Shown here piece by piece: positions 27,120 through 37,025 of a stretch of 64,000 nt of DNA. The position numbers and the translations under genes were made by a program. Location of the stretch: positions 1,382,379 through 1,446,378 of the forward strand of contig LS999826.1 of the NCBI GenBank assembly GCA_900537185.1. The letters are read 5' to 3'. Numbering within the stretch: position 1 is the stretch's first letter; the number at the start of each line of letters is the position of its first letter. This stretch comes from Cytophagales bacterium Alg240-R148 (lineage in GTDB: Bacteria; Bacteroidota; Bacteroidia; Cytophagales; Cyclobacteriaceae). The notes under the pieces are model-generated. The model did not search any database, was not told the origin of the DNA, and saw nothing but the letters and a program-made list of their open reading frames with translations.

Positions 27120-30100
27120 ATGAAAAAAATTAAATGGATATTTTCGGTTTTTTGTCTTTTAATGTTGGACGCTTGTGTTAAGAAAGAAGCAGTACAACCG
27201 ACAAAAACTTTTCTTTTTACGGTCAAATCTACAAAGGACACGGGCATTTTTTTTAAGAACATTATAGAAGAAAAAGAAAGAATGAATGGCCTTTTTTATG
27301 AGTACTATTACAATGGAGGCGGGGTGGCAGCAGGAGATTTAAATGGCGATGGTTGGAGTGACTTGTATTTTGTGTCCAACCTTGATAAAAACCATTTATA
27401 CCTTAATAAAGGAAAGATGACATTCAGAGAAGTTAGCAAACGCTCCGGAGTTGAAGGAGGTTATGGGTTTGCTACTGGAGTAACCATGGTCGATGTCAAT
27501 TCTGATGGCCGATTGGACCTTTATATTTGTAAATCAGGACAATTTGAGGGAGAAGACAATTTGAAAAATGAACTGTACATCAATACTGGGAATAATAAAG
27601 AAGGAATACCTACTTTCAAAGAAGTAGCCAACGAATATGGGTTGGACATAACCTTGCACAGCACACAGGCTTCGTTTTTTGATTATGATAAGGATGGTGA
27701 TTTGGATTTGTTGCTGGCCAACCATGGAGTTGAACCTTTTAGTGAGGACAATATTGAGAACCAAAGAAACGCTCAGTTAAAAAAACGAGGGGAGCGCTTG
27801 TATCGAAATGATGATGGTTATTTTAACGATGTTTCCATGGAAGTTGGGTTCACTCCCAATGATTTAGGGTATTGTCTGGGGATATCCGTTGGAGACCTTA
27901 ACAACGACACGTGGCCCGATGTTTATGTAGGAATTGATTATTCTGGAAGCGACCATTTGTATATAAACAACCGCGATGGTACTTTTTCCGAAGTCATAAA
28001 AGAGACTACCGGTCACATCCCTTATTTTTCTATGGGCAATGATATTGCAGATCTTAACCAAGATGGAAGGAATGATATTATTGCCGTTGATATGGTTGCA
28101 GAATTTAATTATGGAATTAAAGCCAATATGGGTGGCATGGATCCTGATAAGTTTGGTAGACACGTGAACGCTGGATTACACCACCAATACATGTTCAATA
28201 CACTCCAAATAAACCAGGGCAATCGAGCTGGGTTGCCTCAATTTTCTGATTTGGCTCAAATTTCGGGAGTTTCCAATACGGACTGGTCCTGGGCTCCATT
28301 AATTATGGACTTAAACAACGACGGACACCGGGATATATTCATTTCTAACGGTATCAAACGGAATTTTAGAAATAGTGATTTTGTGCAATACCGCAAACAA
28401 AAGGAAGAGGAAATAAAACATAAAATAAACAAAAATGAAACTTGGGACATAGCGGCATGGGAAAAAGACTTATTAAGCAGAATGCCTGAAAACAAAGCTC
28501 TGAATTATTTTTATATCAACGACCAACAGAATTTCTTTAATAATTTCACAAATGAAATTGAAGGACACAAGGCAACTATATCTAACGGAGCGTGTTACGC
28601 TGATTTGGATAACGATGGTGACTTGGATATTGTTGTCAATAACACAGACAATGTTTCCTTTATTTATGAAAATAACACCAACAATAACAACTATTTAAAG
28701 GTAGAACTTGAATATGTTGGTAGCAATAAAAAGGGGTTTGGCACCACCGTTGTTTTGTATTCCAATAGGAAAGAACAGAGGCAAGAATTGTACAGTTCTA
28801 GAGGGTTTCAATCTTCTGTCGACCCAATTTTGCATTTTGGGTTAGGAGAGCATTCTCCTGTTGATTCGCTAGCCATAATTTGGCCCAATGGATTTATACA
28901 GGTTGAAAAAGGAATTGAAAAAGGATCAACAATAACAATACCTTTCAACTCTTCCAGACAAGGAACAATACCAAAGGCATCCAACCAAGCACTTTTTACG
29001 GATGTTACCAAGACTCTTGAGGTTGATTTTAAACACAAAGAGAATCCTTTTAATGATTTTGATCGCGAAGTGTTATTGCCCCATAAAATGTCTGTAAATG
29101 GCCCTGTAGCAGCTGTAGGAGATGTAAACGGAGATGGTTTGGAGGATATAGTTATAGGAAGTTCCGTTGGCAATGCATTGGCTATAGGTGTCCAAAATGA
29201 CAATGGTAATTTTAAATTTAATGCCCAATCAAGTAAAACAAACTTGGGTATGGAACAAACCGATGTATTGCTTTTTGATCCAGACCGAGACGGAGATCTC
29301 GATTTGTTGTTGGTACATGGTGGCCATCAATATCCAGCAGGTCATCCTTTGTTGGAAGACCAATTCTTCACCAACGAGGATGGTAGGTTTCAATTAGCAG
29401 AGAGCGTTCTGCCAGCGCTAGAACACTTTAATGGCAGTGTGGCTTCTTGTTTTGATTACGATGGAGATGGGGACTTAGATTTATTCGTTGGAGGGCACGC
29501 AATTCCTGAAAAATACCCATTTCCGGCTAATAGCAAACTGTATCGCAACGATTTAGATCAAGGAATACTAAAATTTACGGATGTTACTGATACCGTATTA
29601 CCAGCATTGAATGCTATTGGCATTGTAACAGATGCCGTTTGGACCTCTTGGGGAGCTAAACAAGAACCCATGTTAGTAGTTGTTGGAGAATGGATGCCTC
29701 TCAGGGCATTTAAATTCGAAAATGGGGTTTTTAAAGATGTTGGATCTAGATTAGGAATAGACGAAACTGTTGGCTGGTGGAATTCTATAACCCTAGCAGA
29801 TGTAGACCAAGACGGGGACCAAGATTTTTTATTGGGCAACTTGGGTTTGAACAGTAAATTCAAATCGAGTCCGGAAGCACCATTTGAAGTGTATGCCACA
29901 GACGTTGATAAGGATGCTTCCATCGATATTATTTTAGGCTATCATGAAAAAGGAGAATTGTTTCCTGTTAGAGGCAGGTCTTGTTCGTCTCAACAGGTAC
30001 CCGCGATAAAGAATAAATTTAAGACTTATGAATCCTTTGCTTTGGCCAACTTAAAAACCATCTATGGACCTGTCTTGGAAGGGGCTTTGCACTATCAAAT

Positions 30101-30473
30101 CTCCGATTTTACAAGTGCATTGTTTCAAAATGAAGGCGGTAATCGCCTTCAACGCACCTCGCTACCGAAAGAGTCTCAAGTGTCTAGAGTTCAGTTTATT
30201 ACTCCATTTGTTGGTAGCGACAACGAAACTCGATTTTTAGTAGGCGGGAACTTTTATCCAACAGAAGTAGAAACTACCAGAAGTGATGCCTCTGTAGGTC
30301 TTGCAATAAAATTTGATCATGAGTTGAACACAGAAATAGTAAAAGGAAAAGCTTTGGGTGTGTACTTAAATTCAGATGTACGGGAAGCAATTCCAATTCA
30401 TGTTGCGGGTATTGGCCCAGCCATACTAGTACTTTCTAATAATGACATTTTAAGAATTTTGAAAATAAATTGA
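27120..30473 (+). CDS. ASPIC/UnbV - FG-GAP (VCBS repeat) lipoprotein
   Basis: 1117 residues from the ATG at 27120 (an ATG 3 codons earlier gives a poorer signal). Lipobox LMLDAC makes the Cys at residue 19 the lipid anchor. Twelve DxDxDG-type calcium loops are visible (for example DLNGDGWSD, DVNSDGRLD, DYDKDGDLD, DYDGDGDLD), arranged as FG-GAP beta-propeller blades. An ASPIC/UnbV domain (FQSSVDPILHFGLGEH, then IIWPNGFIQ) separates two propeller halves. Such proteins accompany SusC/SusD pairs and probably sit on the cell surface as binding proteins. The gene lies between sigma and fecR, 60 bases before fecR. Confidence 0.9.
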   Translation: MKKIKWIFSVFCLLMLDACVKKEAVQPTKTFLFTVKSTKDTGIFFKNIIEEKERMNGLFYEYYYNGGGVAAGDLNGDGWSDLYFVSNLDKNHLYLNKGKMTFREVSKRSGVEGGYGFATGVTMVDVNSDGRLDLYICKSGQFEGEDNLKNELYINTGNNKEGIPTFKEVANEYGLDITLHSTQASFFDYDKDGDLDLLLANHGVEPFSEDNIENQRNAQLKKRGERLYRNDDGYFNDVSMEVGFTPNDLGYCLGISVGDLNNDTWPDVYVGIDYSGSDHLYINNRDGTFSEVIKETTGHIPYFSMGNDIADLNQDGRNDIIAVDMVAEFNYGIKANMGGMDPDKFGRHVNAGLHHQYMFNTLQINQGNRAGLPQFSDLAQISGVSNTDWSWAPLIMDLNNDGHRDIFISNGIKRNFRNSDFVQYRKQKEEEIKHKINKNETWDIAAWEKDLLSRMPENKALNYFYINDQQNFFNNFTNEIEGHKATISNGACYADLDNDGDLDIVVNNTDNVSFIYENNTNNNNYLKVELEYVGSNKKGFGTTVVLYSNRKEQRQELYSSRGFQSSVDPILHFGLGEHSPVDSLAIIWPNGFIQVEKGIEKGSTITIPFNSSRQGTIPKASNQALFTDVTKTLEVDFKHKENPFNDFDREVLLPHKMSVNGPVAAVGDVNGDGLEDIVIGSSVGNALAIGVQNDNGNFKFNAQSSKTNLGMEQTDVLLFDPDRDGDLDLLLVHGGHQYPAGHPLLEDQFFTNEDGRFQLAESVLPALEHFNGSVASCFDYDGDGDLDLFVGGHAIPEKYPFPANSKLYRNDLDQGILKFTDVTDTVLPALNAIGIVTDAVWTSWGAKQEPMLVVVGEWMPLRAFKFENGVFKDVGSRLGIDETVGWWNSITLADVDQDGDQDFLLGNLGLNSKFKSSPEAPFEVYATDVDKDASIDIILGYHEKGELFPVRGRSCSSQQVPAIKNKFKTYESFALANLKTIYGPVLEGALHYQISDFTSALFQNEGGNRLQRTSLPKESQVSRVQFITPFVGSDNETRFLVGGNFYPTEVETTRSDASVGLAIKFDHELNTEIVKGKALGVYLNSDVREAIPIHVAGIGPAILVLSNNDILRILKIN

Positions 30474-30533
30474 AAAGAATGAGTAGTTTTTGTTCGGGAC
30501 CTGCTCTTATGTGAAATGCCGAAATTAAATTGA

Positions 30534-31556
30534 ATGAATTATAACAATTACACTGCTGAAGATTTACTTCTAGACGACACGTTCATTTCCTACCTCGAAA
30601 ATAGAAATGTCGAGGATTGTGAAAAATGGAAAAAAATAGTGGATGGCCAGCACATAGACCAGCAAGTTTTGCAGGAAGCTAAGACGATTTACCATGGTTT
30701 GATGCAGTCCAAAATAGAATTAAAAGAGGAGGAAGTCCAAGTTAAAATTCAAGATGTTAACAGACAATTATTTGCAAAAAGCAAGGCCGTAAGGTTTCCT
30801 AATTGGGCAAAAATTGCCGCCGCTTTTTTAATATTAACCGCAACTATTGCTTTTTTGACCCAGCGATCATGGGAACCAGTAATTACCAACACAACTGAGG
30901 AAATTACAACCAATATGCTTGAAAAAGAAGTTCCTTTCGGTCAGAAAAGGACGGTGTATTTTTCAGATGGTAGCAAGGTGAAATTAAACTCTGGTAGCAA
31001 AATAAGGTACTCAGAAAGGTTTTCAGACAAGCTAAGGGAGGTAGAACTCGAAGGGGAAGGCTTCTTTGAAGTAGTTAAAGACCCAAAACGACCTTTTATA
31101 GTAGCTACACATGAAGTAAAAACAACTGTATTGGGAACTTCATTCAATGTTAATTCTTATCCCGAATCTGATTTTTATAAGGTTACAGTAGCAACTGGAA
31201 AAGTTGGAGTGTACACAGATCTGGATCCAAAAGGCTTGTATATTTTACCAAACCAACAAGCAAGTTACTCTTTGGCGCTGCAAACAATTGAAAAAGTGGA
31301 TGCAGTTAGTTTGGAAGATGTTTTGGCATGGAAAAATGGAGTTTTATTATTTAAAGATGCCGATTGGAAAGAGGTAGTTCAAAAGATAGAAAGGTGGTAT
31401 GGCGTACAAATATCTATAAAACTAGAAAGTAAAAGAGAAATTAAATACTCTGCACGTTTTGAAAACAACATGGCTTTAGAAGAGGTGTTAAAGAAAATGC
31501 AATATACGCTTCAGTTTGGGTATAAAATTGCAAACAAAAATGTATCTATTTACTAA
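30534..31556 (+). CDS. FecR-family anti-sigma factor
   Basis: 340 residues. A cytoplasmic N-terminal part (1-~88) binds sigma. One membrane segment (~91-109) follows. The periplasmic FecR domain (~130-235) includes VPFGQKRTVYFSDGSKVKLN and VELEGEGFFEV. The C-terminal DUF4974-type domain (~270-340) has WYGVQISI. FecR relays the state of an outer-membrane receptor to the ECF sigma factor. The STN domain of the downstream SusC protein is its expected partner. A hairpin with a T-run after the gene separates it from susC. Confidence 0.95.
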   Translation: MNYNNYTAEDLLLDDTFISYLENRNVEDCEKWKKIVDGQHIDQQVLQEAKTIYHGLMQSKIELKEEEVQVKIQDVNRQLFAKSKAVRFPNWAKIAAAFLILTATIAFLTQRSWEPVITNTTEEITTNMLEKEVPFGQKRTVYFSDGSKVKLNSGSKIRYSERFSDKLREVELEGEGFFEVVKDPKRPFIVATHEVKTTVLGTSFNVNSYPESDFYKVTVATGKVGVYTDLDPKGLYILPNQQASYSLALQTIEKVDAVSLEDVLAWKNGVLLFKDADWKEVVQKIERWYGVQISIKLESKREIKYSARFENNMALEEVLKKMQYTLQFGYKIANKNVSIY

Positions 31557-31596
31557 CTATAAAAGAAAACATATGAAATTGAATTCTAGCTAAAAA

Positions 31597-31626
31597 AAAA
31601 CCAGCAATTAGACAATCACTGGTTTT
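31597..31626 (+). terminator. Hairpin with T-run between fecR and susC
   Basis: Eight-base perfect stem (AAAACCAG / CTGGTTTT) with a 14-base loop, ending in TTTT. It lies 41 bases after the fecR stop and 83 bases before the susC start, so fecR transcripts probably end or are attenuated here and susC has its own promoter. Confidence 0.6.
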
Positions 31627-31708
31627 ATATCGCTTACATTATTCCATCTAGATTTAGCGGTCAGACGAATAAAATAAGCGGAATTATTAATATTAATTAA
31701 TCAAAATT

Positions 31709-34700
31709 ATGATAAATAAATTACTTAAACAAGCTCTTGTTATGAGCCGGTATGCATTTATAGGTCTGATTATTCAAATGTCTTTAGCCAATATTTTGTT
31801 GGCTTCCGGGCCCGGAAGCGCTCAAAATAAAAAGCTAGAAGAAGTTATTGTTTCTTTGAATTTTAGAAACGCAACTTTCGAAGAGGTATTTGAAGAAATT
31901 GAACGGAATACAGAATTTAGCTTTGCTTTCGATAAGAAACAAAGTTACATGTATAAAAGGTACTCTAAAAAATTCAATGAAATCTCTTTAAGAGATGTGT
32001 TGTCGGATGTTTCTAAAACGGCGCATTTGAATTTTAAAAGAATAAACGACAACATTTTGGTCAGTGAAAATAAAAATAAAAGGATCAAAAAAGCTATTGT
32101 TGTTGAGAAAATTGAAGTAAGTGGAATTATTACCGATGCAACCAATGGAGAGCCTTTACCGGGTGTTTCTGTTCTAATTAAAAATACTGCCACAGGTACA
32201 GTCACAGATGTGGAAGGAAAATATGTACTTCAAGTGAATGAAGACGATGTTTTGGTATATTCTTTCATAGGGTATAAAAGAATAGAAGAAGCTGTCAATT
32301 CAAGATCTGTAATTGATGTGGGTATGGAAACAGACTTAACACAGCTCGATGAGGTGGTTGTGGTGGGGTATGGAACCCAACAGAAATCCCATATAACTGG
32401 TTCGGTAGCTTCTGTGTCCAATGATAAAATTAAAGAAAGTGCCACTTCCAATGTAACCAATGCTTTGGTAGGGAAGGTGCCTGGTCTTTACGGGGTACAG
32501 CAAAGTGGTGAGCCAGGGGCCGATTTTACTGAGTTTTATATCAGAGGTCGAAATTCATTAAATAATAACTCCAGACCCTTGGTAATTGTAGATGGTGTTC
32601 AAAGACCATGGGAAAATATTAACCCACAAGACATAGAGAGTTTTACTATTTTGAAGGATGCCGCTGCCGCAGCCATATATGGAGTAAGGGCAGCAAATGG
32701 TGTGATATTGGTTACTACCAAAAGGGGGACAGATGGGAAACCTACAATTTCATATAATTTCGATTACAATACTGCCCAACCAACTGTTTTACCAGAATTT
32801 GCTAACGCCTATGAGTTCACGACCTACTGGAATGAAGCCAATGTAAACGATGGCGATGTTCCTTTTTTCTCAGACCAAGACATAGAAAATTATAGAAGTA
32901 GTTCGGATAGAGATTTATACCCTGACACGGATTGGTTGGGAAATGGACTAAAAACATCTCAAAACTCTATTAAACACAACCTTGGAGTTTCTGGAGGGAA
33001 CGATAAAGTAAAGTATTTTCTATCCGCTGGCTACCTGAATCAAGACGGGTTGGTACACAATGTCAAATACAAACGATACAATTTGAGAAGCAACATTGAT
33101 ATGCAAATCAACGACAATTTGTCGGTTAAATTAAATTTGGGAACCACCATAGAAGATAAAAATAATCCAGGATTTGATCCTGGAAGCGATATTTTTGGAC
33201 CATTTTTTACAATGTGGCCTATTTACAAAGATAAATACTCCAACGGTTTGTGGGGTAGAGGTAGAGATGGGAACAACCCGATTCAAAGACAGTTTGAAGG
33301 AGGGTATCAAAATTCAGATAAGAACCAGTTTAACGGAACCTTTGGTTTCAATTATCAGCTTCCCATTGAAGGCTTGTCGATTGGAGGAGACTACTCTTTT
33401 GATAGGTATACTCGAGAAGTTAAAAACTGGAGTACGCCGATAACATTTTACCACTTAGAAAATGGGGAATACATAGAAGAGGAATCTGGCAGAAAAGAAT
33501 TATTTCGATCCAGTTCCAGTGAAAATGTAACTTTGTTTGAAACAAATTTAACCTATAGTCGAACGATCAACGAACATTCTTTTAAGCTGTTTGCCTTGTA
33601 TACCCAAAGAGAAAGCAATACATCTTACTTTCAAGCAGAAAGAAAAGACCACATTGGCAATATTGACCAACTAAATTTAGGAGATGTTACCACCGCTACC
33701 AATTCCGATTTTGAATACATCGATGTAAGACAAGGACTGGTTGGAAGGATGAATTATAATTATAAAGAGCGGTATTTGTTAGAAGCAACCGTTAGATATG
33801 AAGGGTCACAAAAGTTTGCAAAAGAGCAGCGAATGGGTACATTTCCGTCCGTATCTGTAGGTTGGAATTTAGGCAACGAAGCGTTTATGTCTAATGTAGA
33901 GTGGTTGGACCAGTTGAAAATAAGAGGATCCTGGGGTAAGGCTGGTTTTGATAACATTGAGCCTTATCGCTATTTATCATTCTATGAACAAGATCCAAAT
34001 GGTTATTATGTGTTTGATGATGGTTTTGTTTCATCCGTTGTAAATGGAGCTTTACCAGACCAATCTGCAACCTGGGAAAAAGTAACCACCAAAAACCTAG
34101 GGTTAAATGTGGATCTTTTACAAGGTAAATTTAGTTTTGAAGCAGATGTTTTTAACAGGCTTACAACCGATATATTAATAGAGGATAAAAATGGTTACCC
34201 TTCTACTTTGGGAGCAGAGCTGCCTTATCAAAACTTAGGGGAAATGGAAAGTTATGGGTATGAATTGGCTTTGAACCATAAAAACAAAGTAGGTCCGGTG
34301 GATATTAATTTAAATGTTAATTTTTCAAGGAACAACAATAAAATTAAAAAATTATCCGAGGAAGTTGGCCTTAGACCTGAATGGAGTAGGGTAGGTCATC
34401 CATTTGGCACCCGATTGATGTACAAAGCCAATGGTATATTTAAAGACCAGCAAGATGTAGATGATTCTCCAGCCCAAGAGAGTGGTTTAAGAGCGGAGCC
34501 AGGGTTAATCAAATACGAAGATACCAATGGAGATGGCGTGGTAAACGTGGACGACAAAGTGTTGGTGGACGTCAATACCAACCCAAGATCTATTTTTGGT
34601 ATGTCTTTAGGAGCAAGATACAAAGGCTTTTCGTTGGACTTAACTTTACAAGGAGCATTTGACTTTAAGACGTACTTAAGTTCTACTATTACCAAGGCTT

Positions 34701-35056
34701 TTATTGATAATGCCACCATTCAAAAATGGCACATCGAAGAACGTTGGACACCTGAAAATCGGAATGCCACCTATCCTAGGTTGTCTACAAAACGAGGTAG
34801 TTATGATACAGAATCAACTTTTTGGTTAAAGAATGCTTCTTTTATTCGATTGAAGTCCGTTCAACTACAATACAATGTACCAAGTGCTTTTACTTCCAAA
34901 TTGGGCTTGAGCAATTTGAATTTCTATTTACAAGGATTCAATTTGCTTACGTTCAGCGACATGAAAATAGTAGACCCTTCAGCCCCAAGTTATGGTGGTG
35001 CCGGGTACTATCCTGTCATGAAGAATTTTGCATTTGGACTAAACGTATCTTTGTAA
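31709..35056 (+). CDS. SusC/RagA TonB-linked receptor with STN signalling domain
   Basis: 1115 residues. After the signal peptide (1-~38) comes an STN domain (~43-115: LEEVIVSLNFRNATFEEVFE). Next is a carboxypeptidase-regulatory-like domain (~138-210: VSGIITDATNGEPLPGVSVL). A plug follows, with LDEVVVVGYGTQQKSHITGS, then FYIRGRNSLNN, then ILKDAAAAAIYGVRAANGVI. The rest is a 22-strand outer-membrane barrel. It imports a large ligand with energy from TonB. The STN domain marks it as a transducer that signals through FecR to the ECF sigma factor. Paired with the SusD gene 23 bases later. Confidence 0.97.
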   Translation: MINKLLKQALVMSRYAFIGLIIQMSLANILLASGPGSAQNKKLEEVIVSLNFRNATFEEVFEEIERNTEFSFAFDKKQSYMYKRYSKKFNEISLRDVLSDVSKTAHLNFKRINDNILVSENKNKRIKKAIVVEKIEVSGIITDATNGEPLPGVSVLIKNTATGTVTDVEGKYVLQVNEDDVLVYSFIGYKRIEEAVNSRSVIDVGMETDLTQLDEVVVVGYGTQQKSHITGSVASVSNDKIKESATSNVTNALVGKVPGLYGVQQSGEPGADFTEFYIRGRNSLNNNSRPLVIVDGVQRPWENINPQDIESFTILKDAAAAAIYGVRAANGVILVTTKRGTDGKPTISYNFDYNTAQPTVLPEFANAYEFTTYWNEANVNDGDVPFFSDQDIENYRSSSDRDLYPDTDWLGNGLKTSQNSIKHNLGVSGGNDKVKYFLSAGYLNQDGLVHNVKYKRYNLRSNIDMQINDNLSVKLNLGTTIEDKNNPGFDPGSDIFGPFFTMWPIYKDKYSNGLWGRGRDGNNPIQRQFEGGYQNSDKNQFNGTFGFNYQLPIEGLSIGGDYSFDRYTREVKNWSTPITFYHLENGEYIEEESGRKELFRSSSSENVTLFETNLTYSRTINEHSFKLFALYTQRESNTSYFQAERKDHIGNIDQLNLGDVTTATNSDFEYIDVRQGLVGRMNYNYKERYLLEATVRYEGSQKFAKEQRMGTFPSVSVGWNLGNEAFMSNVEWLDQLKIRGSWGKAGFDNIEPYRYLSFYEQDPNGYYVFDDGFVSSVVNGALPDQSATWEKVTTKNLGLNVDLLQGKFSFEADVFNRLTTDILIEDKNGYPSTLGAELPYQNLGEMESYGYELALNHKNKVGPVDINLNVNFSRNNNKIKKLSEEVGLRPEWSRVGHPFGTRLMYKANGIFKDQQDVDDSPAQESGLRAEPGLIKYEDTNGDGVVNVDDKVLVDVNTNPRSIFGMSLGARYKGFSLDLTLQGAFDFKTYLSSTITKAFIDNATIQKWHIEERWTPENRNATYPRLSTKRGSYDTESTFWLKNASFIRLKSVQLQYNVPSAFTSKLGLSNLNFYLQGFNLLTFSDMKIVDPSAPSYGGAGYYPVMKNFAFGLNVSL

Positions 35057-35079
35057 GTTTTATTTAACTAGACATTATC

Positions 35080-36726
35080 ATGAAAAAATACATATATACA
35101 ACTCTAATAGCATGCACATTATTCCTTATAGGGTGCGAGAAGGATTTTTTAGAGAAACCACCAGTTGACAAGTATTCTGATGCCACTATTTGGACGGATT
35201 TGGCTTTAATGGAGCAGTTTGTAAACAACATGTACGCAGGGTTTCATTCTGGTTTCAGTTGGGAACCACGATGGGGTTTTGTTGGCACACACATGCTTGC
35301 CGCATCTTCAGACGAAAGTGAAACAAGTTACCAATGGAGTGGTATGAACAACCATGCCATAAATAGAGGAGAGGTGTTTCCCGAAGATTCCCCATATAAT
35401 GAGGTATGGTCGGAATGTTATGAAAACATAAGAAAGGCAAACATTTTTATAAAGGAGCACATACAATTTGTTCCGACCAGTCAGAGTGAACAAGATAAAC
35501 TGGATAGGTTGCTGGGCGAAGCTTATTTTGCTAGGGCTTTTTCTTATTTTCGATTGGCTAGGTTGTATGGTGGTGTTCCCTTGATTGAAGAACCTCAGTC
35601 TTTGTCGGACGATCTATTTATAGCTAAGTCCACCTATGAAGAAACGCTTTTATTTGTGACCAATGATTTTGAAGAAGCCTATAAATTACTTCCTGAACCC
35701 CATGAATCAAGCCAAGTTGGTAGAGCTACCAAATGGAGTGCCAAGGGGTTACAAGCAAGAGCATTTTTGTACAATGAGAAATGGGCAGAGGCGGCAAACG
35801 CTGCAAAATTGGTGATAGAAGATGGAGAATTTAGTCTTTTTCCTGATTATGGAGAGTTGTTTTTGGAAAGCAATGAGAACAACCAAGAAGTAATTTTTGA
35901 CGTGCAATACAAAGTTGGAGATTATGGCAACAGGCAATTGTACATTGACAGAATGAACAACCCAGATTCGTACGGAAATGGATGGGGTGGTTCTTGTCCG
36001 TCTCAAAATTTAGTGGATGCCTATCAAATGACCAATGGAAAGTCAATTGATGACCCATCTTCTGGTTATAACCCATTGGATCCATATGCCAATCGAGACC
36101 CGAGATTTGGCGCTACCATTAACCACGATGGGTCGTATTGGAAGGGTAGGAACTTTATCATACGACACGGAGAAAAGGATGGGATTGGATCCCACCCAAC
36201 GGATGCTACGCCAACAGGTTATTGCCTTAAAAAGTGGTTGAACCCTGATTTAATAGATATTAAATCCAACAACACCGCTGTCAATTGGATAGAACTGAGA
36301 CTGGCTGAAGTATTGTTAATTTATGCCGAGGCCACCAATGAGTCCACTGGGCCAGATGCTTCTGTTTTCGATGCAATCAATCAAGTTAGGGCCCGTGCAA
36401 GTGTCAATATGCCGCCTTTAACTGCCGGATTGAACCAGCAAGGAGTTAGAGAAGCCATTGTACAAGAGAGAAGGGTTGAACTGGCCTACGAAGACCACAG
36501 ATTTTTTGATGTACGGCGTTGGGGAATTGCTGAAACCGAATTCAATAAACCTCTTCTAGGAATGAGAATTGGGCCTAATGGTGAGTTTTCAGGTACGGAC
36601 GGCGTATACAATTGGGGTGTTTTTGAAGTTGAAGAGCGTGTTTTTCGACCCGAGCACAAGTTCATGCCCATACCACAATCAGAAATTGACAAAAACCCTA
36701 ATTTAAAACAAAATTCAGGGTATTAA
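35080..36726 (+). CDS. SusD/RagB nutrient-binding lipoprotein
   Basis: 548 residues. Lipobox LIGC puts the lipidated Cys at 19. The fold is the TPR-rich SusD type (GEAYFARAFSYFRLARLYGGVPLI is visible near residues 145-170). The C-terminal part has VQERRVELAYEDHRFFDVRRWG and ends HKFMPIPQSEIDKNPNLKQN, the standard family ending. It acts as the lid of the SusC channel and binds the ligand outside the cell. The ligand is unknown; neighbours point to a protein or glycoprotein. Followed by a terminator-like hairpin. Confidence 0.97.
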   Translation: MKKYIYTTLIACTLFLIGCEKDFLEKPPVDKYSDATIWTDLALMEQFVNNMYAGFHSGFSWEPRWGFVGTHMLAASSDESETSYQWSGMNNHAINRGEVFPEDSPYNEVWSECYENIRKANIFIKEHIQFVPTSQSEQDKLDRLLGEAYFARAFSYFRLARLYGGVPLIEEPQSLSDDLFIAKSTYEETLLFVTNDFEEAYKLLPEPHESSQVGRATKWSAKGLQARAFLYNEKWAEAANAAKLVIEDGEFSLFPDYGELFLESNENNQEVIFDVQYKVGDYGNRQLYIDRMNNPDSYGNGWGGSCPSQNLVDAYQMTNGKSIDDPSSGYNPLDPYANRDPRFGATINHDGSYWKGRNFIIRHGEKDGIGSHPTDATPTGYCLKKWLNPDLIDIKSNNTAVNWIELRLAEVLLIYAEATNESTGPDASVFDAINQVRARASVNMPPLTAGLNQQGVREAIVQERRVELAYEDHRFFDVRRWGIAETEFNKPLLGMRIGPNGEFSGTDGVYNWGVFEVEERVFRPEHKFMPIPQSEIDKNPNLKQNSGY

Positions 36727-36733
36727 ACAATGT

Positions 36734-36756
36734 AGGGAATAGCAAGGCTGTTCCCT
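36734..36756 (+). terminator. Hairpin after susD
   Basis: Nine-pair stem AGGGAATAG / CTGTTCCCT (one G-U pair) with a 5-base loop, followed by a pyrimidine-rich tail GCTTTCTATTTCTTT. It starts 8 bases after the susD stop. A likely end of the susCD transcript. The rest of the gap to 37025 shows no gene. Confidence 0.55.
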
Positions 36757-37025
36757 GCTTTCTATTTCTTTCCGACATTATTACTGTATAAATACAATTA
36801 ACTAAACAGTTAGTTCAGTTTCATGTGGAATCCGAAGGAGTTAAACTTATAACTAATTGGGGGATTACTACGGTGTGCTTTTGAAGTGACCGCATGGCTG
36901 AACTACTATTTTCCGAAAAATTTACATTTCAAATTTTTAATGATGCGGCAATTAATATTCGGAATAATTGTCAGAGCCAAAAGCATTGTTAAACCTAAAT
37001 TATTATTAACCTAACCAATACGATT

